Assembly (NCBI RefSeq): GCF_037975245.1
Contig: NC_092575.1
Span: forward strand, 20,785,841 to 20,849,840
Length of the DNA: 64,000 nt
Source: Apostichopus japonicus
Taxonomy: Eukaryota > Echinodermata > Holothuroidea > Aspidochirotida > Stichopodidae
Direction: 5' to 3'
The notes below the pieces were generated by a model that worked only from the letters and a program-made list of their open reading frames with translations, ran no database searches and was not told the DNA's origin. The first letter of the stretch is position 1, and the number at the start of each line of letters is the position of its first letter. Shown here in pieces: positions 12,601-22,702 of the stretch. Made by a program: the position numbers and the translations under genes.

Positions 12601-15600
12601 TTCTGAGAGTACGAGAGTGCGATATATATATATGTATATAGCGTCATACTTTCATTGTGTCACATTTTGTGGTGGTGTCCCCCTCCCCTTTGGAATTTTT
12701 TTTGCATTTCCAGGTGGCTTCAGATGCAATTTGGTGCAATATTGCACACCTCAACCCACCCACTCCATTTTGTACATAATGTTGCATTTTCACGTGGCCT
12801 TAGATGCAATTTGGTGCTCCAAATGAGATTTTTTTCTCTTTGGAAATGAAAAAGGGGTTTCCTGACTTGCGAAGCGGGGCGGAATGATACTTCCGCCCCT
12901 CGATATTTTTCACTGGGGGGGGCTGGTGCCCCCCAGCCCCCCGGTTGCTATGCCCTTTAGTTATTCCATTTTTTCTAGCTCTCGCTTTTGAGCATAAAAT
13001 ATTTCTTTAACTCTGTTGTAGAGTCTTACGTCAAACCTCATAAGTCTTCCTACATCTTTGTCTTCCAAGAGAGCACGTTTAGCTTCGGCTTTCAGTTGAT
13101 TCTGCGCAGAAATATTCAGCCCTTCATATGAACCCCTCAACACGTGTACGTCTCCACATGATTCTGTGAATGTTAGATTATAAGCTTTTTGTAGCATCTT
13201 TAGTGTAGTCTGTAATTCGTCCTGCAAGCCTACCACAGATAAATACCGATCCAGGTGTTCCAAAACTCCATCTACTACGGACTTTTCATCTAACATCTCA
13301 GTCAGTAATTTCCTATTGCCTAGCAATCGGCAACTGCGTTCTCCGCTGGCTCTTTCGGTGATTTCATATCTGTTGGTCAAGGCTTGCTTTGTAACAGAAC
13401 CTAAGTATTTAACCCAGTCAGTAATTGAAAGAAGTGTGGCTTTCTTGGAGATTCGGTTGGAATGATTATGTTTCCGTGCAATATCTCTGCTGAAGAAATA
13501 ACGTGAAACAACTCGATCGTATGGTTCACGAAAGATTGCGAAGGTTGAACATTTCCTCGTGGTAATTTTGTCGTGAATAAAATCACACAAACCCAGCGTG
13601 TTGTGCCCTCTTAAAATCGGTCTGGTTGAGCTACTTACGAAGACTCCTTTTTTCGATAGCATGTCTAATTGTGTTCTGCAGCCACCTGTATAGTGAATAT
13701 CGAACTCCGAATCGCCATTTTTCTTGTACATTTTTCCCATACAGCTTTCGATACTTGTACCGCCTGATTTCTGAACATGCCAAAAGTTAATGATTGCGTC
13801 TGAGTAATATTGGCGCTGTTCTGGGTAGAGAAAGTAGTTTGGTAGGTTATGGCAACTGTTCAACTGATCATGGATTTGATGGCAGTCGTTGGAGAGCTTC
13901 GTCGTACTAGAAAGTATTTCTGTAATCCTATAAAGATTCAGAGAAAAAAAAGGAACTAACAAATTAAAAAGCCCTTTGATAATGTTTTCTGAAAACTGGG
14001 GACTCCGATAATAGTTCATTGTTCAACTTGCTTTTAGGCCGACTTCTCCCAATCAGAACCCGATGTATAGATATCATACCACAGATAATTGCTCCCACTG
14101 ACTTACACACTAAACACGTCACTTTCCAAGGCCGATAGAGCATAGATAGAAGTTTCAACTGACATGTCCTACCCCCTCCCCTCCCCACCCCATATGATAG
14201 TTAATGGCTTGGGCTATCACAAAACATTCCACTTTTGCCACAATGACAGTTTATCATAGTGCTCACCCAACCCATCTGCCAGTTATCGCTGCAGAATCGT
14301 CTTGTTTCACTCAAGATTTTCTAAAATACCTTAAATCACATTCAATCCTCCAGATTTGTAGACCATCAGTAGTTTATTTCCGATGATCGTCTTCAACTTC
14401 CAAGCATCAAAAGAATTGTGATGACTCAAAAAATTTAAAAAAAAAAGAAAAAATATTGTTGGTCATTTTAGGGCTAATTGTGATGTTATACATATATATA
14501 ATCTTAATTAGAACTTGTGAACCTCTTGTATGGTAGGAAATGTCAGTTTTCGAATGAGAGTATTAGGGCATATGCCAATCAAATTCGATAATGGTCGATT
14601 TCAGGAATTTTGGCATGCTATTCGCACCATACTGCACCAAAGAACCCATTTCTCCCCACCAGGAATTCAGAGATACAATGCCGTCCTCAATTTTTAATGT
14701 CCTCGACTTGTTTAAACAATATATGGAGCTCCCGGTCAGTTTATTTCATAACGAGAATTCTCAAGGTATATCCAAAACCTAAAACCCATATATTCCCGCT
14801 GTGGTAGTTGCCTGGAAACTGGGTTACATATTACTTTAATTCAACACCGTTGATATTTCCTATGGAATTTCCGACACTGCTAGTGCAGATACCGTTGTCA
14901 GGCTGGGGCTCGGTAATAGTGCCCCCCCATGCTGTCTACTGTGTACACCCCCACCCTCCCCTCCCCATTTGGGGCCACCATCAATGATGAGTACAAAACC
15001 TTCACCACAAGTTATAAGAAACAGATAATTGTATACCTTCTAAACTATTTTGCCCCTCCCCCTGATAGGGTAACTCATACCTACCCGCCGTTACATTAGG
15101 TATCGTGATCAGGACTGACTAGCGCAATTGTTTGTAACGGTTGCAACTTAGTGATTCATGCTACACCCCATGCCCGCCCACCAACCCACCCCCGCCCATC
15201 TAATTCAGTAAGTACTTACCGACTATTATTTCTCCCTATTTTCGGCGGCAGAACCTGGTCGTCTCTTGTATCAACGGTAGAGTCGTCACGGTGTTTTAAA
15301 AAGGAGGGCATCGGCAGCATGTTTAAAACATTACTGAAGAAAAAGCCAATGACTAACAGAAGTAAATGTTCTTTACGTAATTTTGGCAGCGTCATTTTGT
15401 ATATTTCGATCAACTTGACTTGCTCTTCTTCTTCTTCTTCTTCTTCTTCTTCTTCTTCTTCTTCTTCTTCTTCTTCTTCTTCTTCTTCTTCTTCTCAATT
15501 GACGACTTCAGCTACAGTACACAACTGTCACCACATTTATATGCTTCTGTACTGCTTATACGTTGTTAACATATAACAGTATTAGTGAGGGCTAAGTACA

Positions 15601-15686
15601 GAACTTATGCCAGGAGTGCCAGCTTCGAGGATGAAATGATCGATGAAATGCATGAATGATTATAGCCTTTGTTAAATTGTCTCGAC

Positions 15687-15742
<56 letters not shown>

Positions 15743-15779
15743 CTATATATATATATATATATCTATATATATATATATC

Positions 15780-15838
<59 letters not shown>

Positions 15839-18800
15839 TATAGGCCATGCATTGTTACTGTTTTCCCATCATCGCTGTATACACATGCCACAAGTTAGAT
15901 ATTCTAACGAGATTGGCAAAAGAGAAGGAAGTATATACTACAGCAGGATTGGCTCATCATTGGCCTTTAATTAGTGTGAACAAAGACATGACATGGGGGG
16001 GGGGCTAAAGTGTTCCTCATTTCCACATGATAGGTAACTTTATGTGCATCCTTTGACCTGTTACTTTTTATAATAAAATGACACAAAAGGAACACAATTC
16101 TCCCCACCCCCCCCACATATTCACTAACTCAGGGGCGGATCCAGGATTTTAATAATGAGGGGTTGCTGTGGTCCTGAGGTCGTTGAAACCGATTGCAATG
16201 TAGGAGAGTGGGGCCCGCCCTCAAAAACAAAAATTGTATACATGAAATGGTGACTCATAGTTAGGCTATAATTAGGTCTATAAATACATAGTTTAACACT
16301 AAGGTTTTTGCTAATATCTATGTGTGTGTTTAGGTGGGTGGCACACTCATAGATACAAAAAAGAGTTTAATTTATGTATTATCTCTTAATTTATGGTTGA
16401 TGGACCTGTACTTCAACCCAAGCGGAATGGAATACTAGGTCTCGGTCGATTCGGTGCACTGTTTGTATCTCCTCTGACTGTAGAATGTTAATTAAAGGAA
16501 ACAATTAAGAAGAAAATTACAGGAAGGGAGAGTTATTCTCTCCAATTTATATATTTCTTATATTATTATATATATTTCAATAACGATATCAATACATAGT
16601 TTTTTAACGATACCATAGTCGTAAAATCAGTGGCGGAGCTAGGGGTATTGGTCGGGGTGGGGGCAAGAATGGTCTGTAGGGGCGCTTTCGACACTATTTA
16701 AGTTTAACCATTGAAAACACATTGCAAATTCTTCTTTCAGTAGGTGCCAGTGGGGGAGCTAGGGGTATTGGTCAGGGGGGGGAGAATAGTCTGTAGGGGC
16801 GCTTTCGACACAATCTAAGCGGAGCGCCACCACAGGTTGGCGCGGAGCGTACATACATTTTTTGAGTAAAGATACTCCCTAGGTCGCCGGAAATGAGCCT
16901 TTCTAGGCCTTGCTAATTTGAAGATAAACGAAGAATAAATAGGTGTCATCACCAACAAAATGTGACAAATGTCAATAGGTAGTTGAGAGCGCAATAAAAA
17001 AGTCAATAATCACGAATAAGTAAAAAGTGGTAAAAAGCTGAAAAGGGCGTCAGCAGTCCATTTGAGTCCGTCAGGGGGGGGGGCATCTGCCCCTCTGACT
17101 GTATGGACGCTCCGCCACTGCATCACACCCTTATTGGGGGGCCTCAGCATGAGGTTTAGTCATGTGTTGGACCAAAGTTACAGCTTCGTTTCTAATCATT
17201 TTTTGCATAACTTACTGACAGATGTTAAGACGTAAGTTATACTACCATGACTGTAGTGTTATAAAGCTTGCAGAGTTAACTTAGGATCCTGAATTATCTT
17301 CTCAAGGGACCTAGGCTAGGGTTATGGACACGCAGGGTTTCGATTTTACCAACTGCAAAAGAGGTAGAGGTCTATACTCACTGAATCAGCAACGTGAAAC
17401 TCATGCTGAATGTCTTGATCCAACTCAATTCTCTCTAAAAGTTTATCCACACTAACACTAATAAGATGAACAGCACAGTGGCGGAGCGTCCATATAGTCA
17501 GGGGGCGAATGCCCCCCCCACCCTGACGGGCTTAATTTTACCACTTTTTACTTATCCGCGATTATTGACTTTTTTATTGCGCTCTCATCTACCTATTGAC
17601 ATTTGTCACAGTTTGTTGGTGTAATTTTCTGTCAAAATGCTCTAACGGCTATTTATTGTTCGTTTATCTGCAAATTAGAAAGGCCTGGTAAAGGGTCATT
17701 TGCGGCGATCTAGGGAGTATCTTTGCTCAAAAAATTCTGTACACTCCGCGTCAACCTGTGGTGGCGCTCCGCTTAGATAGTGTCAAAAGCGCCCCTACAG
17801 ACCATTCTCGCCCCCTCTGACCAAAATCCCTAGCTCCGCCACTGCTCTGGCCTATAGGTTGGAAGCGATCTTCCAGTGGCAGAAGTTGTAACAGTTATCT
17901 TAAAAGGAGAAAAAGATTCCTTAAAATAAATTGAAAGTCTCATGTTAGCATGATGTCCCTAACTGGAGGTTTGGTTGATTGAGTGGCACCTATTTGTGAC
18001 TGACTAACCCTACCATAATCTCCATCTTGTCATTGTGGTAGACTTGACTTTCCCGTTATAAACTTCTTGTCGATTACCCTCCAAAGCGTGATAGATTTGG
18101 GATGTTTGCTCAGCTGTCCCCGAATTATTTTGTCAAATTGCAACTTTTTTTTTTTGGTATTAATATTATCTTCTTATGTGGATAAAATATTTGACTATTA
18201 AGAAAACTCAAAGCATTCTCAGACCAATTGTTGTGATGACATCATTTCACCCCCGTTGTTGCCAGATACAGTCACAAAATATCACCAAAGGTGAAAAATG
18301 TGTATCTTGGCCGTCCAAAAAGATGCTGCCAGGATGTGGCTTTCAGCTAAAGATGGAGCAGAAAATATCCAGCAAATTTGTTTCGCAATCCACTTCAGCT
18401 ACAGGTATAACCTATTGAATTCATACAGAGTGACTCTAACCATTAGCATGACACAACCTCATCCAATCATGGCCATTTTCTCCCTTTCTTTTAATGATGA
18501 TGAACACTTATTCTTCCATTTAACGTCATTGAGTGTACTCATCTGTGTGTTAATGCATATATGTTGTACAAAGCCGTCACAAGAGCTTTTCTGTTTACTT
18601 TCATCAGAACTAAACGAAGGAGAAGAAGATGCCAATGCTCTGGCGGCAGCAGCCGTCATGCAACCGGTGGCCGAAGCTGTATGGGAAGCCGCTAAGGCCA
18701 AAAAGGAAGATCCTCCGCTCAGGTTCATGGTCGGCGGAGATGTAAGTAATGAAGTTATCCGTCTGCAACCAGATTTATTGAAGAGGGTCCCTGTTTTTAG

Positions 18801-19943
18801 TTCGGGAGGTTCTGCTATAAGTCCAGTGGAATTCCACATACTAGTCTGCCCACGTAGATGGTGGACGTCGATACTTTCATTGTCATGTGTTTCCACAGAA
18901 TATACTGAGATGCTAGGTAGATAACTTGAAAATAATATTTATAGATGCTTGAAATTGCTAATAGGAGTTTTGTCCTGTAGTTGGTAGATACCTGCCAATG
19001 ACATGTGTGGATGCTTTTAAGTGTCTTTGCAGAATAATTTGAATCCTATGTGGGATCCTAGTGGTAGATACTTGAAAATAATATTTATAGATGCTTGAAA
19101 TTGCTAATAGGAGTTTTGTCTTGTAGTTGGTAGATACCTGCCAATGACATGTGTGGATGCTTCAAGTGTCTTCGCAGAATAATTTCAATCCTATGTGGGA
19201 TCATAGTGGTATCATAGTGGTACTTGAAAGTAATATTTATAGATGCTTGAAAATTCCAGTAGAAGTTGCGTTATGGTTGGTTTATACCTAACAATAACGG
19301 TGTGGATGCCAATAAGTGCTAAGTAAAAAATAACATTTATGAATGCTTTAAATGCTAATAGTTTATTCACAGAATACTCTAGGGGTCCTTTGGAGGGGGG
19401 GGGGGTTGCCACAGTGGCAATTTCAAGTAACATTGGAAGAACTTTAAATTTCAATAAGAGGTTTATTCACTGAATGCTCTGTGGTCCAAAGAGGTGCCAT
19501 CTTGGTGGATGCCTGGAAGTAAGGTAGTTTGATGCTTGAAGTGCTTGGTAAGACGTTATCCACAGAAGGCACCTAGGTCCAATATGGTGACATTCCTAGT
19601 CCTAATATGTTACTATACAAACACAAGCTCATCAAATTGTTACTTTTCAATTGCATTAACAGCCAAATGTTTGTTTATGCTTTCTTTTGTTTCTCCTTTT
19701 GCTGTCGTTTGACTCCACTTTATTATCTTCGTTGCTCTTCTCTTTCAGAGTGAAGTCTCGGATGGTCTGAAAGATTTCCTGCAAATCGAGGACGATAATC
19801 TGCCTCAAATCCTCCTGCTCAACGTTCCAGAGCAAACTGTGTCCAGGTCTGAGGTCAAAGAAATCACGACCGACGTGGTCAAAGATATCACCGACAAATT
19901 TCAGGCCGGAACCTTAGTATTCCAATCTCTGGAGGGTTTGTGA
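6533..19943 (+). CDS. NXN: Nucleoredoxin, 3' seven exons (5' partial)
   Basis: The exons are 6533-6686, 7730-7827, 8360-8564, 10165-10253, 10681-10771, 18608-18741 and 19749-19943. All have AG/GT borders and matching phases, giving 966 nt (321 residues plus TGA). Vertebrate nucleoredoxin has about 435 residues, so roughly the first 115-120, the first thioredoxin-like fold, are missing. Visible blocks are [14 protein letters not shown] (about 18-31), [10 protein letters not shown], the active site YFSAHWCPPC (79-88), [20 protein letters not shown] (153-164), a second FPWKPKP, and a C-terminal PDI-like domain. Family knowledge: this is a thioredoxin-like oxidoreductase, found in cytosol and nucleus, that binds Dishevelled and restrains Wnt signalling in a redox-dependent way. 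The WCPPC redox motif is intact. A complete two-exon sulfotransferase gene lies antisense in the intron 10772-18607. Identification is firm; only the 5' end is missing. Confidence 0.93.
7730..7827 (+). CDS. NXN: NXN exon ending in ...FSAHW
   Basis: The acceptor is TCTTTTCAG and the donor GTAAGT follows TGG at 7827. It completes the split Glu and encodes residues 53-84, ending GIYFSAHW. The tryptophan of the WCPPC active site is the last codon, so the redox motif is split by the next intron. Confidence 0.92.
8360..8564 (+). CDS. NXN: NXN exon carrying CPPC
   Basis: The acceptor is TTACTTCAG and the donor GTGAGT. It encodes residues 85-152, opening with [15 protein letters not shown] and continuing through [16 protein letters not shown] and MPWLALPF. 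Both redox cysteines (85 and 88) are present. Confidence 0.95.
8580..9760. repeat. Intronic tandem repeats in NXN
   Basis: About 8776-9045 holds a duplicated unit of roughly 125 bp (AACAGCCTAGGTAGCC ... CATCACTCCATATATAATCC). About 9120-9760 holds a degenerate array of about 20-24-bp units built on GTGTAGCCCATTTAGTCACTG. Frames open through the array are repeat translations. Confidence 0.75.
10165..10253 (+). CDS. NXN: NXN exon with [12 protein letters not shown]
   Basis: The acceptor is ACTTCTCAG and the donor GTAAGT starts at 10254. It completes a split Gly and encodes the strand with the cis-Pro-type IPMLIIID segment of the thioredoxin fold, then [12 protein letters not shown]. Confidence 0.92.
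10681..10771 (+). CDS. NXN: NXN exon with the second FPWKPKP
   Basis: The acceptor is TTTGGTAG and the donor GTGAGT at 10772. It encodes [15 protein letters not shown] through CLVFFA, bridging the central thioredoxin unit and the C-terminal domain, and ends after one base of a Glu codon. Confidence 0.92.
10796..10898 (+). mobile_element. SINE 3' end fragment
   Basis: GACAGGTTATCGTTGACCGG, TTGTAAAGCGC, GCGCTCTATAAATGAAT and a (TAT)n tail correspond in order to the last third of the SINE at 5618-5930. The copy is 5'-truncated. Confidence 0.65.
11705..12076 (+). mobile_element. hAT-like non-autonomous element, copy 1
   Basis: The ends are CAGTGGCGGAGC and GCTCCGCCACTG, perfect 12-bp terminal inverted repeats. 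The body matches 17476-17844 (same orientation) and 16628-17120 (inverted), for instance GCGCTCTCATCTACCTATTG and TTATCTGCAAATTAG. The near-palindromic module GCGCCAACCTGTGGTGGTGC lies about 80-105 bp from the right end. The left flank is CTCTGGCC and the right flank CGTGAAAC, so this copy alone has no target-site duplication. There is no transposase. Confidence 0.85.
12268..12957. mobile_element. Second TIR-type element next to the sulfotransferase stop
   Basis: The left end CAGGGACGTAGCCAGGG and the right end CCCGGTTGCTATGCCCTT are imperfect inverted repeats, with G-rich and C-rich subterminal runs. The interior has no transposase. Its right edge lies about 4 bp from the sulfotransferase stop codon. 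No clear target-site duplication is visible, so the exact borders are uncertain. Confidence 0.5.
12961..13927 (-). CDS. Sulfotransferase exon 2 (catalytic domain)
   Basis: It opens by completing a split Arg codon (residue 59), then [10 protein letters not shown], and runs to LEKME and TAA at 12963-12961. It holds both PAPS-binding motifs and the whole lumenal catalytic domain. The frame stays open upstream to 14019, but that stretch includes the pyrimidine tract and acceptor and so is intron. Confidence 0.87.
12961..15395 (-). CDS. Type II membrane sulfotransferase, two exons, nested in NXN
   Basis: Exon 1 is 15395-15220 and exon 2 is 13927-12961. The donor (G-GTAAGT) and the acceptor (CTTTATAG after a pyrimidine tract) join in matching phase 2, giving 380 residues. 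Residues 11-29 are a hydrophobic signal anchor after the basic start [10 protein letters not shown], as in Golgi type II enzymes. The PAPS-binding motifs are visible: HVQKSGGTS (109-117, the 5'-phosphosulfate loop) and [12 protein letters not shown] (191-202, the 3'-phosphate site). Sequons lie at 56, 213, 309 and 330. The motifs fit the Sulfotransfer_2-type carbohydrate sulfotransferases, which include the heparan sulfate 2-O and 6-O enzymes; the substrate cannot be told. The ATG at 15395 has A at -3. The gene lies in an NXN intron, antisense, between two directly repeated transposable elements. No stop or frame shift is seen, so it is probably functional. Confidence 0.85.
13928..15219 (-). 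other. Sulfotransferase intron
   Basis: A 1,292-bp intron in phase 2, donor GTAAGTACTTAC and acceptor TTTCTCTGAATCTTTATAG. I see no further exon or recognisable element in it apart from short A- and C-rich runs. Confidence 0.75.
15220..15395 (-). CDS. Sulfotransferase exon 1 (signal anchor)
   Basis: The start ATG at 15395-15393 sits in the context ACAAAATGA. The exon encodes 58 residues: a short basic tail, a hydrophobic helix [14 protein letters not shown] (11-24), and a hydrophilic stem ending in GRNNS. The donor GTAAGT starts at 15219. Codons upstream remain open to a TTG at 15413, which I do not take as a start in an animal gene. Confidence 0.8.
15424..15496. repeat. (TTC)n / (GAA)n microsatellite at the sulfotransferase 5' end
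   Basis: About 24 uninterrupted TTC units on the + strand, which are GAA on the transcribed - strand, ending about 28 bp upstream of the sulfotransferase ATG. They therefore lie in its 5' UTR or core promoter. Pure (GAA)n tracts are known to form triplex structures and to vary in length. Confidence 0.9.
15690..15841. repeat. Long (TA)n microsatellite
   Basis: About 150 bp of TA dinucleotide interrupted by ATC and CAT words. Frames through it encode only alternating Ile-Tyr. Confidence 0.95.
16628..17120 (-). mobile_element. hAT-like non-autonomous element, copy 2 (inverted, end-duplicated)
   Basis: This is the inverted relative of 11705-12076: it starts CAGTGGCGGAGCTAGGGGTA and ends GCTCCGCCACTG at 17120. 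The end carrying the near-palindromic module is partly duplicated, since GGAGCTAGGGGTATTGGTC occurs at about 16634 and again at about 16755. The flanks CGTAAAAT and CATCACAC do not match, so there is no visible target-site duplication. Confidence 0.8.
17476..17844 (+). mobile_element. hAT-like non-autonomous element, copy 3
   Basis: The same family and orientation as 11705-12076, with ends CAGTGGCGGAGC and GCTCCGCCACTG and several internal substitutions and indels. The left flank is GAACAGCA. The right flank is CTCTGGCC, identical to the left flank of copy 1. Confidence 0.85.
18608..18741 (+). CDS. NXN: NXN exon, start of the C-terminal domain
   Basis: The acceptor is TTTCATCAG and the donor GTAAGT at 18742. 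It completes a split Glu and encodes [18 protein letters not shown] through PLRFMVGGD, matching the acidic, Ala-rich start of the C-terminal PDI-like domain in vertebrate NXN. Confidence 0.9.
18915..19560. repeat. Degenerate tandem array in the last NXN intron
   Basis: Roughly four decaying units of about 145 bp share TACTTGAAAATAATATTTA, ATAGATGCTTGAAATTGCTA and ATGACATGTGTGGATGCTT. The first two are close; the later ones are truncated. Confidence 0.75.
19749..19943 (+). CDS. NXN: NXN terminal exon
   Basis: The acceptor is CTCTTTCAG. It encodes 64 residues ([11 protein letters not shown] ... [12 protein letters not shown] ... VFQSLEGL) and the stop TGA at 19941-19943. The LLLLNVP strand and the helix rich in D, V and K align with the end of vertebrate NXN. 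Confidence 0.92.
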   Translation, partial: SEVSDGLKDFLQIEDDNLPQILLLNVPEQTVSRSEVKEITTDVVKDITDKFQAGTLVFQSLEGL

Positions 19944-22600
19944 TCTTACGGGGAAAATCTCTCCAAAAAGTTGAAATATGCTTTTAGTTTGTAAATTTTA
20001 TACTATCAATATTTTGTTAATACAAATAGGCCCATATTTACCTAAGTTGTGCGTTTTAGCCAAACAAGTTCCTTTTTTTGGGGGGGGGGGGAAACTAACG
20101 ATGAATATTTTAATGCATTTTGTAACTGTCGTCTGCCGAAGCATTGAATGAGTTTCTCGCTGTAATTTTTGCGTTTGGTTTTTAAGTTTTGTATCATTCT
20201 GACCAAAACATTTGATATTTACACCAAAATGGATACTCATCAATCGATGGTACCATTTCAAAAGTAGGTTGCTGAGGGGCTGCAGCCTTCTGCAGCCTGG
20301 CTGCATAGGATATAATCTTATCGTGCTTCACAAATTTCACAAAATAGGCACTGCAGAATTTGGCAGCTGCCCGCAGATTTTCTTTTTGAAGCAAGATCCA
20401 CCCACATGAGCTCATCACTAGTCCCGTATTGTGTCGTGTGCAATTTCTTCAAACTTATGTCCATCTTTGTCCTCCCTGGTGCGGTTCTGGACTACGGGAT
20501 CTGGACTACGGGATCTGGACTAAGGGATCACGTTATGCGATCAGGTACCTTGTCTTTCTTTAAACGTTGGTACACGGTACCAAAAGATTGAGGGCAAATC
20601 CAATGAAAATTGCAGCTTTGATAGCAATTTTTTTTTTTTTAAACATGTACATATTTACATCAATTTTTGTTTTTAATCCAGATTCTTTCATTTGCATTTC
20701 TTTCATATACTAACATTTTTCCTTTTCTTTCTTTGGGTTTCTCCGGGCATTTTCCACCAAAAGGAAGATTTAAATTGCTACTTGCTTTTTGTTTGTTTTC
20801 TTGTCCTAGTCCTGTTTGAGGTTTTTAGAGTATGTGTTATAGTATGGTGATGTTCCAAAATCTTTTGGCGATCCAAGAATGCATAGAATGTGAAATTAAT
20901 TCTGTGCATAACTGATTAAAATCCATTCAAACTGTGGGACTACAAATGAGGTTGTTTGTTTGTTAACGATAAAGTTGCTTTTAAGTCTCACCTCTTGATG
21001 TGTCAAACTATAAAAGATTACAATTATCGTCGTTTTTATAAGTAGCCCGAAAAAGTGTTTTATAGGTCAATGTTTTTTTTAAATTTTTTATATGCTTTGA
21101 GTGAACAATATAAAGGTCTGGAATATTGGTTTTTAAGGTACTTGGATTAGTTTGACAAATTCTCCCAACATTTTTTTGCGTTTCACGAGTGTCATTATTA
21201 TTATTAGTTTTTCATATTTTTGTTGCTGTAGTTATTTACATTTGTTGTTGTTGTTGTTATTGGGCTTCTCGACCTCATTAAGGAGCATCCAGATACAAAG
21301 TTTGAGATCCATCCAATCTTCTGTTTTAGATATATATCATGTTCAGTTTACAAAACAAGGCATGTAGAATGTGGGGTCAGGTAAACTCCTCTCGAATAAG
21401 AGAAAAATCCAGGCAGATTCTCTCGCTTCGCACACTTCACTGACTCGGTACTATGAGGCTGTTCCCCCCCCCACCCCCCGTTTTTATGTCAGTCCGTGCT
21501 GTTTCTCTGCCCTAAATTTCTAACTGCCATTAAATGGGACTTACTTTTATCCTCACTATCGTTGATCAAATATCACTATCTTTTATTTTAAGGATTTTAA
21601 ACTTTAATTTTCGGCCCACCTTTTTTTTTTATTTATACTGCCATGAATTTCGAGACTGGTACCAAAAGGGTCTTACTTTTAAATCTTACTGTATCAAATA
21701 TCAACAATTTATTGAAACGTACCCTCCCAGACTTAGAGATGATTGGTTTGTTTATAATGCGGCACTCTCATTAGCTTAGAGATTTCTTTTCTTAAAGGTT
21801 TTGGGGTTCATCTGACCTTACTTTAGATTATCCTTCAAGCTGACTTGCCTTCTTCAGTCTCAATAAAGTCTTAATTTCAGTCTCAAATACTTCTACTAAC
21901 ATGAACTTTGTGAACCTCTGTCATTCAGCAGGAAGCAACTAGTTTATTTCAATATTTCTTCATTGCTATTCAGCCATTGCAAATGCCTTTTATAAAAAAT
22001 AAAAAATATAAAAAAATGTTTTTGTTTGATTTCAAAGAAATTGTACAATTCAATAAATATCAAGGAAATAAATTTTGTGAAATTTGAGAATTTTAGAAAA
22101 CTTGTTATGTGAAAATATTAGTAGTTTATGTAAGTGTATTCAAATTGGGTAATCTTGAATATCTCTGATGTAACATGATGTGTTTGTGATGGTTTTTTTG
22201 AGGCAAAAAGGTGTATTTGTTTATAACAGCTGTCTATCATATTTGCATGATGCATTGCGTGATGGTTTGACATGAAAATGTACCACGTTTAAGAAAAAAG
22301 TGATTTCCCTTTCACTGGTGGAATCTTGTAATAAATTGCTTGCACTTAAATTATGACTTGTATTCATTATTTTGTATTGTCTTGCCAGTGAATGAATATT
22401 CATGATCAGGTAGTCAGTAGTCAGTATAGTAGTCAGTATAGCAGTCAGTAGTCAGTAAGGTAGTCAGTATAGGCCCCAAATTATAGCATGCTATAACTGC
22501 CAGAAGTTTTCAAAAAGTACCTTCCTTGAGGTCTTTACTCTCCAAATTGTTCTCAGACATTTTTAAGGAACATACAAGATGACAATGTCCCAGTGAAGAA
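19944..22600. other. NXN 3' UTR and start of the intergenic region
   Basis: No coding exon is recognised. A canonical AATAAA lies at 21862-21867 and is one candidate for the NXN polyadenylation signal; other AATAAA words occur at about 22050-22070. A three-unit repeat of GGACTACGGGATCT lies at about 20488-20530 and a GTAGTCAGTA simple repeat at about 22410-22470. Confidence 0.5.
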
Positions 22601-22702
22601 AATTTCCTCCAAGGTTGTAATAAGAACAGTTTAAGAATTTTGACCAAAGGTGACCATATTTGAATATATAGCATATTTGGGCCAATACAGTATACCTTTA
22701 AA
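22470..22702. mobile_element. TTAA-flanked MITE, copy A
   Basis: In inverted orientation it matches about 52214-52448. It shares TTGGGCCAATACAGTATACC at its right end, a central TTCCTCCAAGG, and a left end close to AGTATAGGCC. The ends are imperfect inverted repeats closing on TTTAA. Confidence 0.5.

Larger units (their letters stand above)
10772..18607. other. Large NXN intron hosting a nested gene
   Basis: This 7.8-kb intron contains a SINE tail (about 10796-10898), three copies of one hAT-like element (11705-12076, 16628-17120, 17476-17844), another TIR element (about 12268-12957), the antisense sulfotransferase gene (12961-15395), a (GAA)n tract (15424-15496) and a long (TA)n tract (about 15690-15840). 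Removing 11705-17844 would leave an intron of about 1.7 kb. Confidence 0.85.

Noticed and set aside
13928-14019. Upstream extension of the sulfotransferase to an ATG at 14019
   Set aside because: The stretch contains the pyrimidine tract and AG of a good acceptor, and the phase-matched exon 1 at 15220-15395 supplies the expected signal anchor.
15656-15974. Two open frames of about 80-100 codons of alternating Ile-Tyr
   Set aside because: They are translations of the (TA)n microsatellite.
18298-18924. A 208-codon + strand frame
   Set aside because: Only 18608-18741 within it matches NXN; the rest runs through an acceptor, a donor and intron sequence.
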